This document shows, in pieces, positions 43,504 through 52,575 of a stretch of 64,000 nt of DNA. How positions within the stretch are numbered: position 1 is the stretch's first letter; the number at the start of each line of letters is the position of its first letter. A program made the translations under genes and the position numbers. Origin of the DNA: Streptomyces sp. MNU76 (GTDB lineage: Bacteria; Actinomycetota; Actinomycetes; Streptomycetales; Streptomycetaceae); the NCBI RefSeq assembly GCF_020982545.1, contig NZ_JAJKLK010000031.1, positions 310,001 to 374,000 on the forward strand. Direction: 5' to 3'. A model generated the notes under the pieces. It saw nothing but the letters and a program-made list of their open reading frames with translations, searched no databases and had not been told where the DNA came from.

Positions 43504-46040
43504 GCCCCCTCGGATCCGGCTCCGGGGACGCCCCCGGGAACCGGACGCTCGGCGCTCTGGTGTCCGGCCAACTGCTGCGGCTGTGCGAGGCGTCGGGGCT
43601 CGGCAGCGGCGACGCGCGGAACTACGCGCGTCTACTGACCGATTCGCTGGGGGCGGTGGCCGAACGGCCCCTGAACCTGCCGCCCCCGTCCCTCAGTTTC
43701 CTGTCCGACGACTCCACCCCGGTGGAGTTCTCGCTCTCCCTCACGCCGGACGCGCACCCGGCGATCAGGGTGCTGCTGGAACCGGGATGCGGGGCCGGCG
43801 GTCTGCGGGACAACGGCCTCGAAGGTCTGCGCGCCGTCCGTGCGATGGCACGGCGCTGGGGTTTCGCCACCGACCAACTCGACGTGCTGGAGGACCTGTT
43901 CCTCCCCACCGACCCGCAGGGCCTCCTGGCGCTGTGGATCGCGCTGGAGCTGCGTCCCGGTGGCATCCCCAAGATCAAGGTGTATCTGAACCCGTCGGCG
44001 TCCGGCGAGGAACGGGCCGCCGAGACGGTGCGGACGGCCCTGGACCGGCTGGGCCACCGGCACGCCTTCGACGTGCTGCCGCCGGCCGACGGCTACCCGT
44101 TCTTCGCGCTCGACCTGGGGGACTGGGCGGCCCCCCGCGTGAAGATCTACACCGCTCACCGCGACCTGGCGGTGAGGGACGTCGGCGGGCTGTGCCGGAT
44201 GGAATCCGGCCCCGACCGTACGACGTTGGAGGAGTTCCTGCGCACGGCGGGCGGCTTCGAGGAGGGAAGGGACGGCTACCGGGCCCGGCCGGAGGCCCGG
44301 TTCGACCGGCGGCCCGTCCTGTCCTGCCATTCCTTCACCCGGACGACCGGAGGGCCCACCGGCTTCACCCTCCATGTCCCGGTCAGGGACTACGCCCGCG
44401 ACGACGCGGAGGCACTGCGCCGGGCCGGGGCCGTCCTCGGCCGCCACGGGATCGACCCCGGCGCGCTCGACCGGCCGCTGGCCGCCGTCACCGGACGCCC
44501 GCTGACGGACGGGGTGGGGCTCGTCGCGTACGTGGCCCTCGCCCACGAGCAGCGCAAACCGGCCCGGGTGACCGCGTACATCTCCTCGGAGGCCTACGCC
44601 GTCCGCCCGCCGAACGGCCGCCCGTACAACGATCACGAACCATTCAGCACCACGTCAGGAGCAAGAACCCCTATGGAGCCCTACCGCATCAAGGTCGTCG
44701 AGCCCATCGCGCTCACCACGCGGGAACAGCGCGAGGCGGCGCTGGAACGGGTGCACTACAACCTCTTCGACCTGCGCGCCGAGGAGGTGACCATCGACCT
44801 GCTCAGCGACTCGGGCACCGGCGCCATCTCGGCCGCTCAGCTGGCCGCGGGCATGGAGGGCGACGAGTCGTACGCGGGCTCGCGCTCCTTCTACCGCTTC
44901 CACGAGACCGTGACGGAACTGACCGGCTACCAGCACATCCTGCCCGCACATCAGGGGCGCGCCGCCGAACGCATCCTGTTCAACACCCTCCTGGAGCCGG
45001 GCGGCATCGTCCTGGCCAACACCCACTTCGACACGACCCGGGCCAACGTCGAGCTTTCCGGGTGTCAGGCCCATGACATCCCGTGCGCGGAGGCCCGTGA
45101 CCTGGACAGCGAAGTGTCCTTCAAGGGCAACATCGACCTGGACAGACTCCGGCGGACGCTGGAGGGCCCGGACGGTTCCCGGGTCCGAGTGGTGATCATG
45201 ACGATCACCAACAACGGCGGCGGAGGCCAGCCGGTCTCCATGGAGAACCTGAAACAGACCGCCGAGATCTGCCGTCGGCACGGCGTCCCGATGATCCTGG
45301 ACGCCGCCAGGTTCGCCGAGAACGCCTGGCTGGTGACCCGTCACGAGGAGGCCTACCGAGGGCACACCCCGCGCCAGGTCGCCGAAGAAGCGTTCCGTCT
45401 CGCCGACGGCTGTGTGATGAGTGCCAAGAAGGACGGCATCGTCCACATCGGCGGCTTCATCGGGCTCAACGACCCCGAACTCGCCGAGAAGTGCGAACGT
45501 CTCCTCATCGCCACCGAGGGCTTCGCCACCTACGGAGGTCTCGCCGGCCGCGACCTCGACATGATGGCCACCGGCCTGCTGGAGGTCACCGAGCCCGCCT
45601 ACCTCGCCGAGCGCGCCGACGTCGCCTCCCATCTCGCCGACCGCGTCCGCGCGGCGGGCGTCGACCTGCTCGAACCCCCGGGCCTGCACGCCCTCTACCT
45701 CAACGCGGGCCGTCTGCTCCCGCACATACCGCCCCACCACTACCCGGGTCACGCTCTCGCCTGCCGCCTCTACCTCGAAGGCGGCATCCGCTCGGCCGAG
45801 CTCGGTTCCCTCTACCTCGGCGAGGAGGACGAGGACGGCAACCCCATCAAGAGCGCCCCGTACGAACTGGTCCGGCTCGCGCTCCCGCGCCGGGTCTACA
45901 CCCGCAGCCACTACGACCACGTCGGCAGGACCCTGGAACGCATCGCCAAGGAGAGCGAGTCCGTCCACGGCTACCGCATCGTCGAGCAGTCCCCGATCCT
46001 GCGGCACTTCCGCGCCAAACTGCAGCCGGTGACCGGCTGA
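43500..46040 (+). CDS. indole prenyltransferase (DMATS) - tryptophanase in-frame fusion
   Basis: One 846-residue frame with two enzymes. Residues 1-391 are an ABBA-type tryptophan dimethylallyltransferase (IKVYLNPSASG, RVKIYTAHRDLAV, RPVLSCHSFTR, RVTAYISSEAYAVRPP are its strand motifs). From Met392 (44673) follows a full 455-residue tryptophanase: YAGSRSFYRF, the PLP lysine in MSAKKDGIVHIGG, GRLLPHIP and IRSAELGSLYLG, which fits tryptophanase better than tyrosine phenol-lyase. The junction is HEPFSTTSGARTP-MEPYRIK with no stop codon. An AGGAG 11 bases before Met392 could also start tryptophanase alone. Products would be prenyl-tryptophan and prenylindole. GTG 43500 overlaps the leader stop. 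Confidence 0.88.
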   Translation: MSPLGSGSGDAPGNRTLGALVSGQLLRLCEASGLGSGDARNYARLLTDSLGAVAERPLNLPPPSLSFLSDDSTPVEFSLSLTPDAHPAIRVLLEPGCGAGGLRDNGLEGLRAVRAMARRWGFATDQLDVLEDLFLPTDPQGLLALWIALELRPGGIPKIKVYLNPSASGEERAAETVRTALDRLGHRHAFDVLPPADGYPFFALDLGDWAAPRVKIYTAHRDLAVRDVGGLCRMESGPDRTTLEEFLRTAGGFEEGRDGYRARPEARFDRRPVLSCHSFTRTTGGPTGFTLHVPVRDYARDDAEALRRAGAVLGRHGIDPGALDRPLAAVTGRPLTDGVGLVAYVALAHEQRKPARVTAYISSEAYAVRPPNGRPYNDHEPFSTTSGARTPMEPYRIKVVEPIALTTREQREAALERVHYNLFDLRAEEVTIDLLSDSGTGAISAAQLAAGMEGDESYAGSRSFYRFHETVTELTGYQHILPAHQGRAAERILFNTLLEPGGIVLANTHFDTTRANVELSGCQAHDIPCAEARDLDSEVSFKGNIDLDRLRRTLEGPDGSRVRVVIMTITNNGGGGQPVSMENLKQTAEICRRHGVPMILDAARFAENAWLVTRHEEAYRGHTPRQVAEEAFRLADGCVMSAKKDGIVHIGGFIGLNDPELAEKCERLLIATEGFATYGGLAGRDLDMMATGLLEVTEPAYLAERADVASHLADRVRAAGVDLLEPPGLHALYLNAGRLLPHIPPHHYPGHALACRLYLEGGIRSAELGSLYLGEEDEDGNPIKSAPYELVRLALPRRVYTRSHYDHVGRTLERIAKESESVHGYRIVEQSPILRHFRAKLQPVTG

Positions 46041-46041
46041 G

Positions 46042-46087
46042 CCGACGAATGGTCGCCCCGCGCCCGTGCGGGGCGACCATTCGTCGG
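46042..46087. terminator. bidirectional terminator, 20-bp stem
   Basis: CCGACGAATGGTCGCCCCGC (46042-46061) pairs perfectly with 46068-46087 around a six-base loop. It lies between the convergent tryptophanase-fusion and hydroxyacyl-CoA dehydrogenase genes and should stop transcription from both sides. Confidence 0.85.
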
Positions 46088-46098
46088 GCCACCAGGCG

Positions 46099-46959
46099 TC
46101 AGGCGTCGTAGATGTGGAAACCGCGTCCGCTCTTGCGGCCGAGGTGGCCGGCGGCCACCATGCGGCGCAGGAGGGCCGGAGGCGCGTACAGCGGCTCCTT
46201 GAACTCCTCGTACATCGATTCCGCGACGGACTGCGCCGTGTCGAGGCCGATGAGGTCGAGCAGGCGCAACGGCCCCATGGGGTGGGCGCATCCGAGTTCC
46301 ATGCCCCGGTCGATGTCCTCCGGCCGCGCGGCACCCGACTCCACCATCCGTACCGCGCTGAGCAGGTACGGCACCAGGAGGGCGTTGACCACGAAGCCGG
46401 AGCGGTCGGGCGCCTGGATGGCCTGTTTCCCCAACTGCTCGGCCAGGCCGCGGGTGCGCCGCACGGTGTCCGCGCCTGTGGTGAGGGCGGGGATGAGCTC
46501 GACCAACCGCTGTACGGGCACGGGGTTGAAGAAGTGCATGCCGATGACCTGCGCGGGTCGCTGGGTGACGACGGCGAGATCGACGACGGGGATCGAGGAG
46601 GTGTTGGTGGCCAGGACCGCCGTGGGGTCCTCGACCACTTTGTCCAGGGCGCGCAGGACGTCGGCCTTGATGTCGCGGTTCTCGGCGACGGCCTCGACGA
46701 CGAACTGACGGTCGGCCAGGTCGCCGAGGTCATGGGTGAAGGAGAGCCGGGCGAGGGCCTGCTCACGCTGCTCCTCGCCGAGCTTGCCCCGCCGTACGCC
46801 TCGGTCCAGGGACGCGGTGAGTCGGCGGCGGCCTGCCACAACCGCGTCCGGTGTGGCCTCGGCCACACGGACGTCGATGCCGCGGCGGGCGGCGATTTCG
46901 GCGATGCCGGAGCCCATGAGGCCGCAGCCCACGACGCCGAGCCGGGTGACGGGATCCAT
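46099..46959 (-). CDS. 3-hydroxyacyl-CoA (3-hydroxybutyryl-CoA) dehydrogenase
   Basis: A 286-residue NAD-dependent dehydrogenase. The Rossmann motif is VVGCGLMGSGIAE, followed by ATNTSSIPVVDLA, the catalytic HFFNPVPVQRLVEL (His near 140) and the C-terminal domain with DRSGFVVNALLVPYL. It oxidises (S)-3-hydroxyacyl-CoA in beta-oxidation, and its length matches 3-hydroxybutyryl-CoA dehydrogenase. It is last in the minus-strand cluster, 44 bases after icmF. Confidence 0.9.
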   Translation of the reverse strand: MDPVTRLGVVGCGLMGSGIAEIAARRGIDVRVAEATPDAVVAGRRRLTASLDRGVRRGKLGEEQREQALARLSFTHDLGDLADRQFVVEAVAENRDIKADVLRALDKVVEDPTAVLATNTSSIPVVDLAVVTQRPAQVIGMHFFNPVPVQRLVELIPALTTGADTVRRTRGLAEQLGKQAIQAPDRSGFVVNALLVPYLLSAVRMVESGAARPEDIDRGMELGCAHPMGPLRLLDLIGLDTAQSVAESMYEEFKEPLYAPPALLRRMVAAGHLGRKSGRGFHIYDA

Positions 46960-47003
46960 CTGAGGTCCTCTCTGATGAGCCGCTACGCGGTCCACGGGCT
47001 GGA

Positions 47004-50000
47004 TCACACGTTGCGGCGGTACTGGCCGCCGACCTCGAAGAAAGCCTCGGTGATCTGCTGGAGTGAGCAGACCCTGGCGGCGTCCATGAGGACGGCGAAG
47101 ACGTTGCGGCCGTCCATGGCCGCGTCCTTGAGAGCGGTCAGGGCCGTGTGGGCGTCGTCGCGATGGCGGGACTGACAGGTGCGCACGCGTCGCAGCTGGG
47201 ACTGCTTCTCGTCCTCGGTCGCGCGCGCCAGCTCGATGGCACCCGGCCCGGCCGTGTCGGCGTGGGCGTTGCGGAAGGTGTTGACGCCGATGACGGGCAG
47301 GCTGCCGTCGTGCTTGCGCTGCTCGTAGAGCATCGACTCGTCCTGGATACGGCCCCTCTGGTAGCCGGTCTCCATGGCACCGAGGACACCGCCGCGCTCG
47401 CTGATCCGCTCGAACTCCACGAGTACGGCTTCCTCGACCAGGTCGGTGAGCTCGTCGATGACGAACGACCCCTGCAGCGGGTTCTCGTTCATGGCCAGGC
47501 CCCACTCCCGGTTGATGATCAGCTGGATGGCCAGGGCCCTGCGGACCGAGTCCTCGGTGGGGGTGGTGACCGCCTCGTCGTAGGCGTTGGTGTGCAGGCT
47601 GTTGCAGTTGTCGTAGATCGCGATGAGCGCCTGCAGCGTCGTGCGGATGTCGTTGAAGTTCATCTCCTGGGCGTGCAAGGAGCGGCCGGAGGTCTGCACG
47701 TGGTACTTCAGCTTCTGGGAGCGCTCGTTGGCCCCGTACTTGTCCCTCATCGCGACGGCCCAGACACGGCGGGCGACCCGGCCGAGGACGGAGTACTCGG
47801 GGTCCATGCCGTTGGAGAAGAAGAACGACAGGTTCGGGGCGAAGTCGTCGACGTGCATGCCGCGGGCGAGGTAGGCCTCGACGTAGGTGAACCCGTTGGC
47901 CAGGGTGAACGCCAGCTGGCTGATGGGGTTCGCCCCGGCTTCGGCGATGTGGTAGCCGGAGATCGACACCGAGTAGAAGTTGCGGACCCGGTTCGTGATG
48001 AACCACTCCTGGATGTCGGCCATCATCCGCAGCGAGAACTCGGTGGAGAACAGGCAGGTGTTCTGGCCCTGGTCCTCCTTGAGGATGTCGGCCTGTACCG
48101 TGCCGCGGACGTTCGCCAGCGCGTGCGCGCGCAGTTCGGCCGCCTCGTCCGGCGACGGATCGCGGCCCTCGGCGGCGCGGAACCTGTCGGTCTGCTGGTC
48201 GACGACGGTGTTGAGGAAGAACGCCAGGATGGTCGGCGCGGGTCCGTTGATGGTCATGGAGACCGAGGTGGTCGGAGCGACGAGGTCGAAGCCGTCGTAG
48301 AGGGCCTTCATGTCGTCCAGCGTGGCCACCGACACACCGGAGGTGCCGACCTTGCCGTAGATGTCGGGACGTTCGTCCGGGTCGCGGCCGTAGAGCGTCA
48401 CCGAGTCGAAGGCGGTCGACAGCCGGGTGGCCGGCTGCCCCTCGGAGAGCAGCTTGAACCGGCGGTTGGTGCGGAACGGATCGCCCTCGCCGGCGAACAT
48501 CCGCGCCGGGTCCTCGCCGTCGCGCTTGAAGGGGAACACCCCGGCCGTGAAGGGGAAGTGGCCCGGCAGGTTCTCCCGGCGCCAGAACCGCACCAGTTCG
48601 CCGTGGTCGGTGTACCGGGGCAGGGCGATGCGAGGGACCTTGTTCCCCGACAGGGACTCGCGGGTCAGCCGGGTGCGGATCTCCTTGTCCCGGACCTTCA
48701 CCACCTGCTCGTCGCCGGAGTAGGAGGCGATGACGGCGGGCCAGGCGCCGATCTGCTCCCTGACGTCGTGCGGGAGCCGCTTGACGGCGTCGTCGAGCAG
48801 CGCCCGGACGTTCCCCGCGTCGCAGCCCGCCTCGACGAGCTCGGCCTCGACCGCCTCCAGTCGCTGCACCCGCCGGGCCGCCGCGGCCAGCTTCCCGGTG
48901 TCCGCGTGGTACGTGCGGACGGTGTCGGTGATCTCGGCGAGATAGCGCACCCGGTCGGCCGGAACCACCTGGCGGATGCCCGAGGAGTGGCGCACGTCGA
49001 CCGGTGCCAACGCGCCCTCGGACAGCGGCAACCCCTTCCCGGCCAGCTCGGTCCGCAGGTGCTGGTAGAGGGCGGTGACGCCGTCGTCGTTGAAGGTCGC
49101 CGCCGAGGTGCCGTACACCGGCATGTCCTCGGGCCGCTTGTCGAACGCCTCCCGGTTGCGGACCAGCTGGCGGCCGACATCGCGCAGGGCGTCCTTGGCG
49201 CCGCGCCGCTCGAACTTGTTGATCGCCACGACGTCGGCGAAGTCGAGCATGTCGATCTTCTCCAGCTGCGAGGCGGCACCGAACTCCGGTGTCATCACGT
49301 AGAGCGAGGTGTCCACGAACGGCACGATCGCCGCGTCGCCCTGGCCGATGCCCGGCGTCTCGACGATCACCAGGTCGAACCCGGCGGCCTTCACGACGTC
49401 GATCACGTCGGACAGGTGCTCGGGCAGCTCGTGGCTGCCGCGGGTGGCCAGGCTCCGGAAGAACACCCGGTCCCCGTCCAGGGAGTTCATCCGGATCCGG
49501 TCGCCGAGCAGCGCGCCGCCGCCACGGCGACGGGTCGGGTCGACCGCGATCACCGCGGTCCGCAGCTTGTCCCGCTGGTCGACGCGGAAGCGGCGCACCA
49601 ACTCGTCGGTCAGTGAGGACTTGCCCGAGCCGCCGGTACCGGTGATGCCCAGCACCGGTACGACCCGGGACCCGGCGGCGGCTCGCACCCGCTCCAGGAA
49701 GTCGGGCGGCAGCTTGCCCAGTTCGGCGCCGGTGATGGCGCGGGCGATCGCGAACCGGTCACCGGCGAGCACGGCGGCCGCGTCGGCCGGCCGGTCGTCC
49801 CAGAGGTCGAAGTCGCAGTCCCGCACCACCGAGTTGACCATCCCGGCCAGGCCCATCCGCTGCCCGTCCTCCGGGGAGAAGATGGTCACCCCGCTCCCGC
49901 GCAGGCGGGCGATCTCGGCGGGCACGATGACACCGCCTCCGCCGCCCACCACCCGGATGTGCCCCGCCCCCTGCGCACGCAGCGACTCGACCAGGTACTC

Positions 50001-50234
50001 GAAGTACTCGACGTGCCCGCCCTGGTAGGAGGAGACCGCCACACCGTGCGCGTCCTCCTCCAGTGCCGCGTCCACGACCTCGCGCACCGACCGGTTGTGT
50101 CCGAGGTGGATCACCTCGGCGCCCTGGGACTGGAAGATCCGCCGCATGATGTTGATCGAGGCGTCGTGCCCGTCGAACAGAGCCGAAGCGGTGACCAGGC
50201 GGACGGGGTGCACAGGTCGATGCTGATCGCTCAT
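47004..50234 (-). CDS. icmF: fused isobutyryl-CoA mutase IcmF
   Basis: A 1076-residue adenosylcobalamin mutase fused with its own G-protein chaperone. The N-terminal B12-binding domain (about 10-140) has DGHDAS as the lower-ligand DxHxxG-type motif. The MeaB-like GTPase (about 165-420) shows GTGGSGKSSLTDEL, ETPGIGQGD and NKFE. The large C-terminal mutase barrel (about 550-1076) has SVSISGYHIAEAGA and RVWAVAMRDKYGA. It interconverts isobutyryl- and n-butyryl-CoA, with related activity on pivalyl/isovaleryl-CoA known for the family. Neighbouring acyl-CoA genes fit branched-acid catabolism. The palindrome at 50290 lies 56 bases upstream of the ATG. Confidence 0.95.
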   Translation of the reverse strand: MSDQHRPVHPVRLVTASALFDGHDASINIMRRIFQSQGAEVIHLGHNRSVREVVDAALEEDAHGVAVSSYQGGHVEYFEYLVESLRAQGAGHIRVVGGGGGVIVPAEIARLRGSGVTIFSPEDGQRMGLAGMVNSVVRDCDFDLWDDRPADAAAVLAGDRFAIARAITGAELGKLPPDFLERVRAAAGSRVVPVLGITGTGGSGKSSLTDELVRRFRVDQRDKLRTAVIAVDPTRRRGGGALLGDRIRMNSLDGDRVFFRSLATRGSHELPEHLSDVIDVVKAAGFDLVIVETPGIGQGDAAIVPFVDTSLYVMTPEFGAASQLEKIDMLDFADVVAINKFERRGAKDALRDVGRQLVRNREAFDKRPEDMPVYGTSAATFNDDGVTALYQHLRTELAGKGLPLSEGALAPVDVRHSSGIRQVVPADRVRYLAEITDTVRTYHADTGKLAAAARRVQRLEAVEAELVEAGCDAGNVRALLDDAVKRLPHDVREQIGAWPAVIASYSGDEQVVKVRDKEIRTRLTRESLSGNKVPRIALPRYTDHGELVRFWRRENLPGHFPFTAGVFPFKRDGEDPARMFAGEGDPFRTNRRFKLLSEGQPATRLSTAFDSVTLYGRDPDERPDIYGKVGTSGVSVATLDDMKALYDGFDLVAPTTSVSMTINGPAPTILAFFLNTVVDQQTDRFRAAEGRDPSPDEAAELRAHALANVRGTVQADILKEDQGQNTCLFSTEFSLRMMADIQEWFITNRVRNFYSVSISGYHIAEAGANPISQLAFTLANGFTYVEAYLARGMHVDDFAPNLSFFFSNGMDPEYSVLGRVARRVWAVAMRDKYGANERSQKLKYHVQTSGRSLHAQEMNFNDIRTTLQALIAIYDNCNSLHTNAYDEAVTTPTEDSVRRALAIQLIINREWGLAMNENPLQGSFVIDELTDLVEEAVLVEFERISERGGVLGAMETGYQRGRIQDESMLYEQRKHDGSLPVIGVNTFRNAHADTAGPGAIELARATEDEKQSQLRRVRTCQSRHRDDAHTALTALKDAAMDGRNVFAVLMDAARVCSLQQITEAFFEVGGQYRRNV

Positions 50235-50289
50235 GAGGGCCTTCCCGGGCAGGGTGGGGTGCGGCAGGACGAGGAACGGTACGAAGAAA

Positions 50290-50307
50290 TACTAGGACGT
50301 CCTAGTA
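50290..50307. promoter_or_regulatory. perfect 18-bp palindrome upstream of icmF
   Basis: TACTAGGACGTCCTAGTA is fully self-complementary and AT-rich at its ends. It lies in the 94-bp gap between the reductase stop and the icmF start. Its size and symmetry are typical of a TetR-type operator; TAGTAT on the minus strand could serve as the -10 box, so binding would block icmF transcription. No TetR gene is in the window. Confidence 0.65.
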
Positions 50308-50328
50308 AAATGCCGGAGGTGATCGCTG

Positions 50329-51345
50329 TCACAGATCGAGGACGAGCCGGGGCCCGCACGAGCGGGAGACGCAGATGAACATGGTGTCCCCGGCGGCCCG
50401 CTCCTCCTCGGTCAGCAGCGCGTCGCGGTGGTCGGGCGTGCCGTCGAGCACGTCGGTCTCGCACGTGCCGCAGGTGCCTTCCCGGCAGGAGAAGTCGACC
50501 GCGACGCCGGCCTCCTCCAGGGTTTCGAGCACCGAGCGGTCCGGGGGCACGATGAGGGTGAGCCCGGAACGGGCGAGTTCCAGCTCGAACGCCGCGGCCG
50601 GGGCGGCTTCGTCCGCCGGTGCCGACGGGGCGAACCGTTCGACGCCCAGTGCGCCGGGCGGCCAGCCCGCGCACCGCTCCCGCACCGCCCGCAGCAGGGG
50701 CTCGGGACCGCAGGCGTGCACGAGGGTGTTCTCCTCGGGCTCGCCGAGGTGGGCGGCGAGATCCAGCAGACCGTATTCGTCCTGCGGACGGATGAGGACG
50801 CGGTCCCCGTACGGGGCGAGGCGGTCCAGGAACGCCATCGAGGTGCGGGTACGGCCGCCGTACAGCAGACGCCAGTCGGCCCCCGCGGCCTCCGCGGCCT
50901 CGACCATGGGGAGGATGGGCGTGATGCCGACGCCGCCGGCGATGAACAGATGGCGTGCGGCGGGCCGCAGCGGGAAGTTGTTCCGTGGTCCGCGGACCCG
51001 CACGGAGTCGCCTTCCCGCAGGTGGTCGTGGATGTACGCGGAGCCGCCGCGGCCCCGCGGCTCGCGCAGCACGGCGATCTGCCACGCCCCGCGTTCGGCC
51101 GGGTGTCCGCACAGGGAGTACTGACGGATCAGACCGCCGTGGCCGTCACCGTCACCGCGCTTGCTGAACTCGCCGTTCTCGCTGTTTCCGCTGTTCAGGA
51201 ATACGTCGATATGGGCGCCCGGCGTCCAGGAGGCCAGCGGACCGCCGTCGGGGCGGCGAAGGGTGAGGCAGACCACGCCGTCGGCGGCGATGGTGCGGCT
51301 CGCCACGACGAGGGTCGTGTCGATCGGGGGCAGTGGGTCGTTCAT
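50329..51345 (-). CDS. PDR/VanB-type oxidoreductase (flavin + 2Fe-2S)
   Basis: A 338-residue reductase with a FNR-like FMN domain (GAHIDVFL, RQYSLCGHP), an NAD domain (FIAGGVGITPILPM, VHACGPEPLL) and a C-terminal plant-type 2Fe-2S ferredoxin domain (FSCREGTCGTCE, then a fourth Cys in MFICVSRS). It would pass electrons from NADH to an oxygenase such as a Rieske enzyme or P450. No Rieske oxygenase gene lies nearby. It is inside the acyl-CoA operon, 17 bases after the thiolase gene. Confidence 0.9.
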   Translation of the reverse strand: MNDPLPPIDTTLVVASRTIAADGVVCLTLRRPDGGPLASWTPGAHIDVFLNSGNSENGEFSKRGDGDGHGGLIRQYSLCGHPAERGAWQIAVLREPRGRGGSAYIHDHLREGDSVRVRGPRNNFPLRPAARHLFIAGGVGITPILPMVEAAEAAGADWRLLYGGRTRTSMAFLDRLAPYGDRVLIRPQDEYGLLDLAAHLGEPEENTLVHACGPEPLLRAVRERCAGWPPGALGVERFAPSAPADEAAPAAAFELELARSGLTLIVPPDRSVLETLEEAGVAVDFSCREGTCGTCETDVLDGTPDHRDALLTEEERAAGDTMFICVSRSCGPRLVLDL

Positions 51346-51362
51346 GGGGTCGGCTCCGGGGC

Positions 51363-52553
51363 TCAGGCGGGTGTCGGTACGTGCAGCAACAGCGCGTCGC
51401 CCTGGCCGCCGCCCCCGCACAGGGCCGCCGCTCCGCTGCCGCCTCCGCGCCTGCGCAGTTGCGCCGCGAGAGTCAGCACCAGCCGGGCCCCGGTCATGCC
51501 GACCGGGTGCCCGAGCGCGATCGCTCCGCCGCCCACGTTCACCTTGTCCAGGGGGATGTCCAGCTCCCGCAGCGACGCCAGGGCCACTCCCGCGAACGCC
51601 TCGTTGATCTCGAACAGGTCCAGGTCGGCGGCCTTCAGCCGACCGTCCCGGGACAGGGCGTCGCGGACCGCGCCGGCCGGCTGGACCAGGAGCGAGGGAT
51701 CCGGGCCCGCGACCGTGCCGTAGGCGCCGATCTCGGCGAGTGGCGTCAGGCCCTCCCACCGGGCGCGTTCCGCGCTCATCACGACGACGGCGGCGGCGCC
51801 GTCGGAGAGCTGGGACGAGTTGCCCGCGGTGATGGTGCCCGCGCCGGAGAAGGCCGGCCGCAGGCGTCCGAGCCCCTCGGTGGTGGTTCCGGGCCGTACG
51901 CCCTCGTCGGTGTCCACCACCGTCTCTCCCCGGCGTCCGGCCACGACGACCGGGGTGATCTCCTCGGACAACGCGCCCGACTCCTGGGCGAGGGCGGCTC
52001 TTCGGTGGGACCGCGCGCTGTACTCGTCCTGCTCCTCGCGGGTCAGGGCGAACGGCTGCTGGTGGCGCTCGGTGGCCGCACCCATGGAGACGCCGTCGAA
52101 GGCGCAGACGAGGGCGTCGCGGTCGAGGGCGTCCTCCGCCGCGGTCGAACCGTGTCTCCAGCCGGTGCGGGCTCCGCGCAGCAGGTGCGGGGCGCCGGAC
52201 ATGGACTCCATGCCGCCGGCGACGACGACCTCATGACGTCCGGAAGTGATCATGAGATCGGCCAGGGCGATGGCGTGCAGACCGGACAGACAGAGCTTGT
52301 TGACGGTGCTCGCGGGGACGGAGAACGGGATGCCGGCGCGGACCGCGGCCTGCCGGGCCGGGTTGGGGCCGGCCCCGGCCTGCACGACATGGCCCATGAC
52401 GACCGCCTCGACGGCCGCCGGATCCAGATGGGCGGCGGCCAGGGCCGCGCCGATGGCGTGGGCGCCGAGGTCGACCGCTGACAGGTGGCTCAGGGTGCCC
52501 ATCAGCTTGCCGATGGGTGTCCTCGTTCCGGCGACGATGACGGATCCGGGCAT
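51363..52553 (-). CDS. acetyl-CoA C-acetyltransferase (thiolase)
   Basis: A 396-residue thiolase. The nucleophilic Cys lies in TVNKLCLSGLHAIALAD near residue 88. GGMESMSGAPHL, NEAFAG, GGAIALGHPVGMTG (His) and CGGGGQGDALLL (second Cys) complete the active site. It condenses acetyl-CoA or, in catabolism, cleaves 3-ketoacyl-CoA. It fits the beta-oxidation genes around it. Confidence 0.93.
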   Translation of the reverse strand: MPGSVIVAGTRTPIGKLMGTLSHLSAVDLGAHAIGAALAAAHLDPAAVEAVVMGHVVQAGAGPNPARQAAVRAGIPFSVPASTVNKLCLSGLHAIALADLMITSGRHEVVVAGGMESMSGAPHLLRGARTGWRHGSTAAEDALDRDALVCAFDGVSMGAATERHQQPFALTREEQDEYSARSHRRAALAQESGALSEEITPVVVAGRRGETVVDTDEGVRPGTTTEGLGRLRPAFSGAGTITAGNSSQLSDGAAAVVVMSAERARWEGLTPLAEIGAYGTVAGPDPSLLVQPAGAVRDALSRDGRLKAADLDLFEINEAFAGVALASLRELDIPLDKVNVGGGAIALGHPVGMTGARLVLTLAAQLRRRGGGSGAAALCGGGGQGDALLLHVPTPA

Positions 52554-52575
52554 GGCCGGGACCTCCTTGGGTGAT

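Noticed and set aside
50235..50328. Cobalamin riboswitch upstream of the B12-dependent mutase
   Set aside because: The gap is only 94 bp, too short for that riboswitch, and no B12-box-like sequence was seen.
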